Source: Thermoplasmata archaeon
GTDB taxonomy: Archaea; Thermoplasmatota; Thermoplasmata; Halarchaeoplasmatales; Halarchaeoplasmataceae
Length of the DNA stretch: 13,199 nucleotides
Reading direction: 5' to 3'
NCBI GenBank assembly: GCA_019594305.1
Contig: JAFDTZ010000059.1
Span: forward strand, 1-13,199
Shown: positions 5,269 to 12,622 of the stretch, one piece after another
Layout: each line of letters starts with the position of its first letter
Position numbering within the stretch: position 1 is the stretch's first letter
The notes under the pieces: model-generated
What the model saw: the letters and a program-made list of their open reading frames with translations, nothing else
What the model was told of the DNA's origin: nothing
Databases searched by the model: none
Made by a program: the position numbers and the translations under genes

Positions 5269-6815
5269 TATTATTTATGGTGGCCCTTGCACTACTTTTT
5301 GCTATTATGCTCGGGATACTGTCTTATCTGGGTGAGTTTCCAAAGATATCAAGTGCTCTTTTCTTATGTGGGATCATATCTCCCGCTTTTGTCCTTTTTT
5401 ATCAAATACCGGATTTTTATCAGATACCCGATACCCTCTTTAACACATTTGTTGGTGGGTGGGAAGGAACTTCCGGTATCGAAGTAGGTATAGAAGGTTT
5501 CACACTGATATTTCTTTTTGGAGAATTGATTGTTTTCACCCTGGTGGGCATATACGCCGTATCCTACTATAAAAATGATCCAAAACGTTACAAGTTTTTT
5601 TCACTCATACTGGTGATGCACGGTGCACTTATAGGCGTTTTCATGACCAGGGATATTTTCAATCTTTTCGTACTCATGGAACTAGCATCGGCATCCGCCT
5701 TTGCTTTGGTGGCAATATCCGGTAATGACAATTCCAATAGAGCGGCCTTCAGATATCTACTTTTTTCAGTGATTGCATCCTATTTATTTTTACTATCGAT
5801 CGGTATAATCTATCTCAACACCGGCCACCTCAACTTTGAGCTGATAGGCGAACATATAGGTCGCTCACGGGAGGTGGACATAGCCGTTGGCATCGCATTT
5901 GTAGCTATGATACTGAAAGCGGGTATTTTCCCACTTCATTTCTGGCTCCCCGATGTGTACTCTGAGTCGGATACCCCGATCTGCGCTCTGCTGGCTGGAA
6001 TGACCCGTAGGGCACCCATATACGCCATGCTGATGTTCACTCTGTATCTACCCATGAGCCATATGTCAGACCTATTACTGATAGTCGCCTTCGCATCGAT
6101 ATTCTTCGGCACCACCATGGCTCTCTTCCAGAACGATGTTTGGCGATTGCTTGCATATGCCTCCATCGGACTCATGGGTATAGTTCTCGTGGGCATCGCT
6201 ACGGAAAATACCATGGGAGTAACTTATTATGTGATCGCCCATGCTATAGTTACCACCGGCCTGTTCTTGACCACAGGTACTCTCTCGGACCTGCAAAGAA
6301 CAAGGAAGGTTAGAGATCTCACCTACCAAAGAGACATATTCATATTCACATCCGTAGTTATGTTGTCCTTCGCCCTGGGCAGCCTGTCACCTTCACTGAA
6401 CGCCTTCGCTAAAAGCGAGTTGTTGGAAGGACTCGGTGGTTATTATGCCATCCTATTTCAGGCAAGTTTCGTCATGGCACTGCTGGTTATGCTGAAGATG
6501 AATTATCTGTTATGGCAGGACGACGGTAGTAGGCCCCATTACAAAACCGTCAATATAAAGTCCGTAGTATCCGGGATACCGGCTATGATTTTGATTTTTT
6601 TAGGTTTGTATTTGTCTCCAGTCTTCGTTCCAATGGATATTCTAATTTTTGTTATAGCCGGTGCGCTGTTCCTATTGATCTTTTCACTTAATATGCTGGA
6701 GTTCGAAGGTATCGAGAAACTTGGAACAAATTTTAGAACACTAGGTACATCAAATAATTATTATGCTATGGTTTTATTTACATTCCTAGCGATCATTCTA
6801 ATCTATACGATTTAG
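5265..6815 (+). CDS. mnhD: Mrp-type Na+/H+ antiporter subunit D (MnhD/MbhH, NuoM/N-like ion channel)
   Basis: At 516 residues and about 14 predicted helices this is the only large antiporter-like subunit in the operon, and it should carry the proton (or Na+) path. Channel residues are readable. Glu139 lies in FVLMELASASAFALVA, Lys218 in LKAGIFPLHFWLPD, and Lys383 in NAFAKSELL; a YYVIAHAIVTTGLFL helix precedes the last. At the position of the helix-8 Lys of NuoM-like proteins (AG-x-x-x-K-x-x-x-Y) it has AGMTRRAPIY, with Arg249. It starts in an ATGA overlap with mnhC behind a strong site AAGGAGGT (5248-5255), 9 nt away. Its last 18 nt overlap the convergent ACT-domain gene. No MrpA/NuoL-like partner or hydrogenase subunit follows. 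Confidence 0.94.
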   Translation: MILFMVALALLFAIMLGILSYLGEFPKISSALFLCGIISPAFVLFYQIPDFYQIPDTLFNTFVGGWEGTSGIEVGIEGFTLIFLFGELIVFTLVGIYAVSYYKNDPKRYKFFSLILVMHGALIGVFMTRDIFNLFVLMELASASAFALVAISGNDNSNRAAFRYLLFSVIASYLFLLSIGIIYLNTGHLNFELIGEHIGRSREVDIAVGIAFVAMILKAGIFPLHFWLPDVYSESDTPICALLAGMTRRAPIYAMLMFTLYLPMSHMSDLLLIVAFASIFFGTTMALFQNDVWRLLAYASIGLMGIVLVGIATENTMGVTYYVIAHAIVTTGLFLTTGTLSDLQRTRKVRDLTYQRDIFIFTSVVMLSFALGSLSPSLNAFAKSELLEGLGGYYAILFQASFVMALLVMLKMNYLLWQDDGSRPHYKTVNIKSVVSGIPAMILIFLGLYLSPVFVPMDILIFVIAGALFLLIFSLNMLEFEGIEKLGTNFRTLGTSNNYYAMVLFTFLAIILIYTI

Positions 6816-7205
6816 AAATACCTCTTTGACTTCTTTGATTTTACTTACATTAGCTTCGAGAGTTTCGGGAGAAATGTTCATCTGACTAACGTCGATCACA
6901 GATACGATGGCAGCGGTGTCGGTCCCCTTGATCTCCTCGCCCTCGCTGAAGGCTATATTAACCCTGTAACGTCCAAGGATACCGTGTATCTTCGAAAGGA
7001 CACCCGGTCTATCGAGAGCTGTTATCTCCAGTTCGTATAGATTTTTACCCGGAAGTGCCACCCTCTCAATATTTGCTTCTTTGATCTGAGGGTTTATTTC
7101 AACGAGAAAATAGGAACCCTTGACCATACCGATATCGTATGCGAAATCGTCCGGTAACCTCAATAATCCGTTTTCCCTTATTTTCACTATATCGTATCGT
7201 CTCAT
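6798..7205 (-). CDS. AbrB-like/ACT-domain protein, probable amino-acid-responsive regulator
   Basis: A 135-residue protein in two parts. Residues about 4-40 (VKIRENGLLRLPDDF...GSYFLVEI) follow the SpoVT/AbrB pattern: strand, Gly turn, (I/L)P, a short helix, then G-x-Y-x-L-V-E. In MazE- or AbrB-like proteins that fold binds DNA as a swapped hairpin. Residues about 56-132 are an ACT domain: the LDRPGVLSKIHGILGRYRVNI segment has the Gly of the ligand loop between strand 1 and helix 1. ACT domains usually bind amino acids or other small ligands. The function is unknown; a ligand-sensing transcription factor is my inference. The N-terminal call is weaker than the ACT call. It is transcribed divergently from mutS and ends inside mnhD (18-nt antisense overlap), so both 3' ends could influence each other. 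Confidence 0.8.
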   Translation of the reverse strand: MRRYDIVKIRENGLLRLPDDFAYDIGMVKGSYFLVEINPQIKEANIERVALPGKNLYELEITALDRPGVLSKIHGILGRYRVNIAFSEGEEIKGTDTAAIVSVIDVSQMNISPETLEANVSKIKEVKEVFLNRID

Positions 7206-7243
7206 TGTATTGCCCCATTTCTAATCTGTAATGAACAAGGTGG

Positions 7244-7289
7244 TATTTAACTTTGTAGCGAGGATAGAGCTTCCAAAAAAGGTTTATTA
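7244..7289. promoter_or_regulatory. Divergent promoters for the ACT-domain gene (-) and mutS (+)
   Basis: On the minus strand AGTTAAATA (plus coordinates 7244-7252) lies about 42 nt before the ACT gene's ATG, giving a leader of roughly 15 nt with a weak GGGG site. On the plus strand GGTTTATTA (7281-7289), preceded by the A-rich string CCAAAAAA, lies about 35 nt before the mutS ATG at 7321 and predicts a leader of about 9 nt. The plus-strand element falls inside a possible in-frame extension of mutS from 7231, which argues against that longer start. Confidence 0.45.
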
Positions 7290-7320
7290 CTTACCAACGA
7301 TTATCCACGGGAAGAATAGA

Positions 7321-9915
7321 ATGAGTAAAAACACACCCATGATGGAACAGTACTATCGACTTAAGAGGATGCACCCGGATACTTTATTGTTCTTTAGGAT
7401 GGGCGATTTTTATGAGATGTTCGGGGAAGATGCCAAAATAGCATCCAAAGAGCTTGACATCGTATTGACCTCTAGAGACAAGGACAAAGAGGACCCTATA
7501 CCCATGGCGGGTATACCTTTTCATTCGGTTGAATCCTACCTCCAGCGCATGATCAAAAAGGGTTACAAGGTAGCCATCGCAGAGCAGGTGGAAGATCCCA
7601 GTGAAGCGAAGGGACTGGTCAGACGAGACATCGTCAGGGTGGTCACTCCGGGAACGGTAGTTGATGAGGGATTATTGGAAGGGAAGGGTAACAATTATCT
7701 TATGTGTTTGTGCGGTAGTGGTCCATATGGTGCGGCCTTCGTTGACATTTCCACGGGTGATTTTTTCGTTACTGAGTTAGAGGATGAGGAGGAAGTGATG
7801 GCCGAGCTTCTAAGGTTCGAACCATCGGAATGTATAACCACCGAAAAGTTGACGGACGACGATAGATTCGTTGAAAGGCTGAAACGTGAATGTGATACGA
7901 TGGTACACGGTCACCGGGAGGAAAGTTTTCTACTACCTGTTGCCAAGGCCAAGTTGATGGAGCACTTCGGTACCGAGACCATCGAATCACTGGGTCTTGA
8001 AAATAAAGATATGGCGGTAAGGGCGGCCGGGGCGGCCTACGACTACCTTGAAGATACCCAAAAGCGGGCCATGGAACACATCAAACGTCTGCAGTATTAT
8101 TCCGGGAAAGAGCACATGATCCTGGATGCGACTACACTAAGAAACCTTGAAATATTCAAAAACATGAGGGATGGTGGTAAAAAGGATACTCTCCTGGACG
8201 TCATGGACGATACACTCACGGCGATGGGTTCAAGAAGGTTGAAGGCGTGGATACAGAGGCCTTTGACGGATCTTCAGGGTATAGAGAGTAGATTAAATGC
8301 GGTACAGGATTTAACGGACGACCTTTATCTGAGGGACGACATTAGGGATAAACTGAAGGGTATCGCGGATCTTGAGCGACTGATCAGCAGGATAATTTAC
8401 GGTACCGCAAATCCCCGGGATATGTTGATGATACGAAACACCTTGGAGCGTATAAAAACATTGAAAGAACTCTTAAAAGAGGTAAAAAGTGATAAACTCA
8501 TTGAGATCGAAGATAATATCGATACCTTGAAAGATGTTAAAGATACTATCAACTCGGCGATAACCGAGGAACCACCTACATCGCTCAGGGAAGGGGGTTT
8601 CATCAAGGAGGGCTACGACGAAAAACTGGATGAACTCCGAGAGTTGACTCGCCAGGGCAAGGACTGGATAAATACCGTAGAGTCTCAAGAAAGGAAAAGA
8701 ACGGGCATATCGAAATTGAAGGTGGGTTACAATAAGGTACACGGTTACTATATCGAGGTACCCCGTAACGTAAGCCATAAGGTGCCCGACGAGTATTCTA
8801 GGAAACAAACATTGAAGAACGCGGAACGATATTACACCGAGGAATTGAAAAGACGTGAAGAGGAGATATTGAGTGCGGAAGAAAAGATGGTGGCACTCGA
8901 ATATGATATATTCCAAGAGTTGAGGGAAGATATCAGCAATAACTCGTCGCGTTTTCAGCAGACATCCCATGCAGTGGGAGAATTGGATGTACTGGCTAAT
9001 TTTTCATACATCGCCCTGAGAAATGATTACTCGATGCCTGAGATGTCAACCGACGATCGGATAGTGATAAGGGAGGGGCGGCATCCGGTGGTGGAAAGGA
9101 GCGTAGACGGATTCGTCTCCAACGACAGTCATCTGGATATGGGAAAGAACAATTTTTTGATAATCACAGGACCCAACATGGCGGGTAAATCGACCTACAT
9201 GAGGCAGATAGCTCATATCACTCTTATGGCACACGTGGGCAGTTTCGTTCCCGCCGAAGAGGCACACATAGGACTAGTCGATAGAATATTTACCAGGGTA
9301 GGCTCCCTGGATGCCCTAACAAAGGGGCAGTCGACATTTATGGTTGAGATGGTGGAGCTGGCAAAGATACTACACAACGCATCGAAGAACAGTTTGGTCC
9401 TACTCGACGAGATAGGCAGCGGCACCAGCACATTCGACGGACTCAGTATAGCGTGGTCCGTCACCGAGTACATAACCCGGGAGATCGGTGCGAAAACCCT
9501 TTTCGCCACCCATTACCATGAGCTCACCGAGCTGGAAAGGGCCATCGAAGGTGTAAAGAACCTTCATGTGGCGACCAAGGAAGACGGGGGTACCGTTACC
9601 TTCCTCAGGAAGGTTAGGGAGGGGCACACCGATGAAAGCTACGGCGTTCACGTCGCCGCCCTTGCGGGAGTACCGAAAACCGTTGTTGAAAGGGCCAGAG
9701 AGGTGCTTAAACAGATAGAGGAGGAACATACGGTTAAGATGGAGGATGTTAACTCACCTAAATTTACACAGTTAGTGTTCGATGTAAAGGGAGGAACTTC
9801 CAAAGATACCCATCCCGTTATCCGTGAATTGAAAAATTTGGACATCGATAATATAACACCTTTGGATGCCATGAATGTACTATGGAAGCTGAAGAAAAGA
9901 ACGGAGGAACAATGA
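7321..9915 (+). CDS. mutS: DNA mismatch repair protein MutS
   Basis: MutS is a dimeric clamp ATPase that recognises mismatches and small loops and recruits MutL. With the start at 7321 it has 865 residues, a normal MutS1 length. Domains in order are: mismatch-binding domain with the F-x-E motif in GDFYEMF (F30-Y31-E32); connector, lever and clamp (about 115-570, with a charged coiled-coil part); and the ABC ATPase. The ATPase shows Walker A GPNMAGKS (617-624), the TKGQSTFMVEM signature, Walker B LLDE (694-697) and the H-loop THYHEL. The open frame extends back to 7231, but the added 30 residues lie over the promoter and precede the usual N-terminus TPMMEQY. It overlaps mutL by 4 nt. MutS1 with MutL is bacterial in origin and patchy in archaea, so acquisition by transfer is likely. 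Confidence 0.96.
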   Translation: MSKNTPMMEQYYRLKRMHPDTLLFFRMGDFYEMFGEDAKIASKELDIVLTSRDKDKEDPIPMAGIPFHSVESYLQRMIKKGYKVAIAEQVEDPSEAKGLVRRDIVRVVTPGTVVDEGLLEGKGNNYLMCLCGSGPYGAAFVDISTGDFFVTELEDEEEVMAELLRFEPSECITTEKLTDDDRFVERLKRECDTMVHGHREESFLLPVAKAKLMEHFGTETIESLGLENKDMAVRAAGAAYDYLEDTQKRAMEHIKRLQYYSGKEHMILDATTLRNLEIFKNMRDGGKKDTLLDVMDDTLTAMGSRRLKAWIQRPLTDLQGIESRLNAVQDLTDDLYLRDDIRDKLKGIADLERLISRIIYGTANPRDMLMIRNTLERIKTLKELLKEVKSDKLIEIEDNIDTLKDVKDTINSAITEEPPTSLREGGFIKEGYDEKLDELRELTRQGKDWINTVESQERKRTGISKLKVGYNKVHGYYIEVPRNVSHKVPDEYSRKQTLKNAERYYTEELKRREEEILSAEEKMVALEYDIFQELREDISNNSSRFQQTSHAVGELDVLANFSYIALRNDYSMPEMSTDDRIVIREGRHPVVERSVDGFVSNDSHLDMGKNNFLIITGPNMAGKSTYMRQIAHITLMAHVGSFVPAEEAHIGLVDRIFTRVGSLDALTKGQSTFMVEMVELAKILHNASKNSLVLLDEIGSGTSTFDGLSIAWSVTEYITREIGAKTLFATHYHELTELERAIEGVKNLHVATKEDGGTVTFLRKVREGHTDESYGVHVAALAGVPKTVVERAREVLKQIEEEHTVKMEDVNSPKFTQLVFDVKGGTSKDTHPVIRELKNLDIDNITPLDAMNVLWKLKKRTEEQ

Positions 9916-11609
9916 CGAAAGAGATAATCGTACTTTCCCAGGAAACCGTAAACCAGATATCCGCCGGCGAAGTGATAGAAAGGCCGGCATCGGTGGTGAA
10001 GGAATTGATAGAAAACTCACTGGATGCCGGTGCCGACGAGATTACAGTGGAGGTAGGAGACGGCGGCAAGAAGTACATGATCGTTAAGGATAACGGCGTA
10101 GGGATGTGTTCTAAAGAGGTGGAATTGGCCTTCGAAAAACACTCTACCAGCAAGATAAGATGTATAGACGATTTGAACGACTTAGATACCCTTGGATTCC
10201 GAGGGGAAGGTTTGTCGAGCATAGCGGCGGTTGCCAAGGTAAGAGTGACCGCCAAGACTCAAGATTCCATCGAAGGTACTGAGTATGTCATCCACGGCGG
10301 AGAGAAGAAACATTTGAGGGATGTAGGCTGTCCCCAGGGAACTTCGGTGGAGGTAAACGATCTGTTTTACAATACACCGGTCAGGAGAAAATACCTTAAG
10401 AAGACGGGTACCGAATTCGCACATATTAGCGAGGTAGTGACAAGATACGCGCTGGCGCATCCTGAAACCCGGTTCGTGTTGTTCCACAACGATAACGAGC
10501 TTCTTTTCACATCAAAAACGGATTCTTTGGAGGAGAACATAAAGCACATCTACGGTGTGGACATAGCTAGAAAGATGGTGATGGTGGATACGTCGGATGA
10601 CCTGTTATCCGTTAAAGGTGCACTGAGCAAACCTGAAATATCGCGATCCACCAGGGACCATATATACACATACGTAAATAACAGATACGTTAACAATCGA
10701 CTTCTCAAAGATGCGGTGACGGAGGGATATGGAACTCTGCTGCCAAAGAAACGATATCCCATTACCGTTCTTAACATAGATATTCCGGGGGAAGATATCG
10801 ACGTCAACGTACACCCCACCAAGATAAAGATAAGATTCCTTAACGGCGATAAGGTAAAAGAAGAGGTCTCTAGAAGTGTAAGATATGCTTTATTAGGTGA
10901 TGACCTGGTACCGTCGCCGAAAACGGTAGTTGAAGAGGAAAGGGGGGTTAAAAAAGAGGAGAGCGAAGTTAAGACCGAGATGACCAGGCAGCAGAGGCTC
11001 GAGCTGGAGGAGGGAAACGATGTCCCGGAGTCAAAGCTCTCCCAGATGAGGGTTATCGGGATACTCTACGATAAATACATAATTACCGAGACATCGGAGG
11101 GAATGGCCGTGATAGATCAGCATGCGGCCCACGAAAGAATCAATTACGAGAAAATCAAAAAAGCCAGGGGGGACAGAATCGACAGCCAGCGATTGGTCAG
11201 CCCGGTGAACATAGAGTTGAGGGCTAGAGAGGCGGCTATACTCAGGGCTAACGAGGGGTTGCTGAATAACCTCGGATTCCATATAGAACCCTTTGGCAAG
11301 ACCACCTTCAGAGTCATCGGTCTGCCGGTGGTGTTGGGTGAGTTACAGGGAAAGGAGATTATACATTCCATACTAGACGAGTTGATGGCGATGAAGGGCT
11401 GCGACCTCGACGATCGCAGGGAAGAGATGATCAGGTATATGGCCTGCCATTCTTCCGTCACCGCAGGAGATATGCTTTCTGTAAGCTCAGCCAGGGATTT
11501 ATTGGTAGAACTCGGGCGCACCGATAATCCTTATACATGCCCCCACGGTAGGCCTACGATAATCAGATTCTCAACGAAAGAGATAGATAAATGGTTCAAA
11601 CGGACTTGA
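9912..11609 (+). CDS. mutL: DNA mismatch repair protein MutL, endonuclease type
   Basis: MutL links mismatch recognition to strand removal. This 565-residue protein has the N-terminal GHKL ATPase: SAGEVIERPASVVKELIENS (17-36) with Glu31 and Asn35, KDNGVGM (59-65) and GFRGEGLSSI (95-104). A short charged linker (about 335-375) precedes the C-terminal dimerisation and nuclease domain. There the motif DQHA-x2-E-x4-E (402-413) marks a latent metal-dependent endonuclease, as in Bacillus MutL and eukaryotic PMS2, unlike E. coli. ACH (511-513) and CPHGRP (543-548) supply further metal ligands. QRLVSP (426-431) sits where Bacillus has its sliding-clamp motif. The ATG at 9912 overlaps the mutS stop (ATGA) and has GGAGG 4 nt upstream; an in-frame start at 9882 would add ten residues but lacks such a site. 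Confidence 0.96.
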   Translation: MTKEIIVLSQETVNQISAGEVIERPASVVKELIENSLDAGADEITVEVGDGGKKYMIVKDNGVGMCSKEVELAFEKHSTSKIRCIDDLNDLDTLGFRGEGLSSIAAVAKVRVTAKTQDSIEGTEYVIHGGEKKHLRDVGCPQGTSVEVNDLFYNTPVRRKYLKKTGTEFAHISEVVTRYALAHPETRFVLFHNDNELLFTSKTDSLEENIKHIYGVDIARKMVMVDTSDDLLSVKGALSKPEISRSTRDHIYTYVNNRYVNNRLLKDAVTEGYGTLLPKKRYPITVLNIDIPGEDIDVNVHPTKIKIRFLNGDKVKEEVSRSVRYALLGDDLVPSPKTVVEEERGVKKEESEVKTEMTRQQRLELEEGNDVPESKLSQMRVIGILYDKYIITETSEGMAVIDQHAAHERINYEKIKKARGDRIDSQRLVSPVNIELRAREAAILRANEGLLNNLGFHIEPFGKTTFRVIGLPVVLGELQGKEIIHSILDELMAMKGCDLDDRREEMIRYMACHSSVTAGDMLSVSSARDLLVELGRTDNPYTCPHGRPTIIRFSTKEIDKWFKRT

Positions 11610-11616
11610 AGAAAAA

Positions 11617-11642
11617 TTCTATAATACTCGAAGGGATTGGGG
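11617..11642 (+). promoter_or_regulatory. Promoter of pyrK
   Basis: TTCTATAATACT (11617-11628) is centred about 26 nt before the ATG at 11649, suggesting leaderless transcription. GGGGT (11638-11642) could still act as a weak ribosome binding site if transcripts read through from mutL, whose stop is only 39 nt upstream of this ATG. Confidence 0.45.
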
Positions 11643-11648
11643 TATAAC

Positions 11649-12419
11649 ATGAGTAAGTTGAAGACAGTTAAGATCAAGGAGATCAAAGAGGAGACGCCTA
11701 CCATTAAATCATTTTACTTTGATAGAGTTATTAAGGCACGCCCGGGACAGTTCATCATGCTCTGGGTTCCCGGTGTGGACGAATTTCCACTGGCACTCTC
11801 GCGCACACATCGAAAATGTTCAATAACTGTAAAGGCTGTGGGCAAGGGAACCGAAACACTGCACAGTATGGACGTAGGTGATAGGTTGGGGATCAGAGGG
11901 CCCTACGGGAACGGCTATGATCTCGGAAGGGGTGATGCATTGGTGGTCATGGGTGGCTACGGCGGAGCGTCCCTTTTACCGGCGGTTGAGGCTTTGAACA
12001 GAGACGGTTGTAAAGTAAGGGTAGCACTGGGTGCCTCTTGTTCCGACGAACTGCTTTTTGTAGATGAGATGTCTAAGATATCCCGTCTGGAGCAATGCAC
12101 CGACGATGGTTCCGCCGGAAGGCACTGTGTGGTTACCGAACTGGCGGCAGATATGCTTGACGGTGTGGACCGGGTCCTAACATGCGGACCCGAGAAGATG
12201 ATGAAAAAGGTAGTGGATATGTGTGTTGAGAGGGGTTTACCAGTACAGGCCTCTCTCGAACGATACATGAAATGTGGCATGGGATTGTGTGATTCTTGCA
12301 CTATAGATGGTTTACAGGTTTGCCGTGACGGGCCTGTGTTTAAAGGTGTAGAGCTGGCGACCATGGAAGAGTTCGGCAGATTCGAACGAGATCCAACGGG
12401 CCGCAGAGTATCTATTTGA
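11649..12419 (+). CDS. pyrK: Dihydroorotate dehydrogenase electron-transfer subunit PyrK
   Basis: PyrK pairs with a class 1B PyrD and passes electrons from dihydroorotate oxidation (pyrimidine synthesis) to NAD+. The 256-residue protein is a ferredoxin-reductase-like module: FAD-binding barrel with PLALS (47-51) and RGPYGNGY (83-90), NAD-binding domain with GGYGGASLLPA (102-112), and a C-terminal [2Fe-2S] site. The cluster cysteines are C209, C214, C217 and C225 in CGMGLCDSC and VC, the CxGxGxCxxC-type spacing of PyrK. The frame extends to a TTG at 11637, but the ATG at 11649 fits the TATA spacing. No pyrD lies in the window; in many genomes it is adjacent, so here it is either elsewhere or beyond the edge. 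Related families (hydrogenase gamma, SudB, NfnA-like) share the fold. The compact size and single-cluster tail favour PyrK. Confidence 0.88.
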   Translation: MSKLKTVKIKEIKEETPTIKSFYFDRVIKARPGQFIMLWVPGVDEFPLALSRTHRKCSITVKAVGKGTETLHSMDVGDRLGIRGPYGNGYDLGRGDALVVMGGYGGASLLPAVEALNRDGCKVRVALGASCSDELLFVDEMSKISRLEQCTDDGSAGRHCVVTELAADMLDGVDRVLTCGPEKMMKKVVDMCVERGLPVQASLERYMKCGMGLCDSCTIDGLQVCRDGPVFKGVELATMEEFGRFERDPTGRRVSI

Positions 12420-12622
12420 CCGTAATTGTCTTATTACACATATGTTTGATAGTACCTCCAAATGGCATCACCATCGTTTACGCAGGAATAAAAATCCTGT
12501 TCTCGCCAATTGGAAATTGGCGATCCAAAACACCTTCGTTACTCGCAAACTCGTTTCAACATGCGGGCGATCACCGGAACGTTTTTCCGGTTTGTCCTCG
12601 AAATTCGCTAACGCTCATTTCC
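12420..12622 (+). other. Hairpin-rich spacer between pyrK and tRNA-Leu, possible structured RNA
   Basis: No credible gene is visible in these 203 bases. Three compact inverted repeats stand in a row. CAGGA (12483-12487) pairs with TCCTG (12495-12499). TCGCCAATT (12503-12511) pairs with AATTGGCGA (12515-12523) around a 3-nt loop. ACCGGAA (12573-12579) pairs with TTCCGGT (12585-12591) around a 5-nt loop. The heptamer GGCGATC occurs twice (12519-12525 and 12566-12572). TTATTA near 12431 and ACATATG near 12438 are weak promoter candidates. No clear TATA box lies at the usual distance before the tRNA. I recognise no known RNA family here. Confidence 0.4.

Noticed and set aside
7231..7320. In-frame N-terminal extension of MutS starting at the ATG at 7231
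   Set aside because: The extra 30 residues do not resemble the family N-terminus and overlap the TATA-like element at 7281-7289; the ATG at 7321 gives a standard MutS start.
9882..9911. Earlier start for MutL adding ten residues (MEAEEKNGGT)
   Set aside because: The ATG at 9912 forms the ATGA junction with mutS, has GGAGG 4 nt upstream, and gives the usual MutL N-terminus.
11637..11648. TTG start for PyrK four codons upstream
   Set aside because: The ATG at 11649 fits the TATA spacing; TTG would use part of the putative ribosome binding site as coding sequence.
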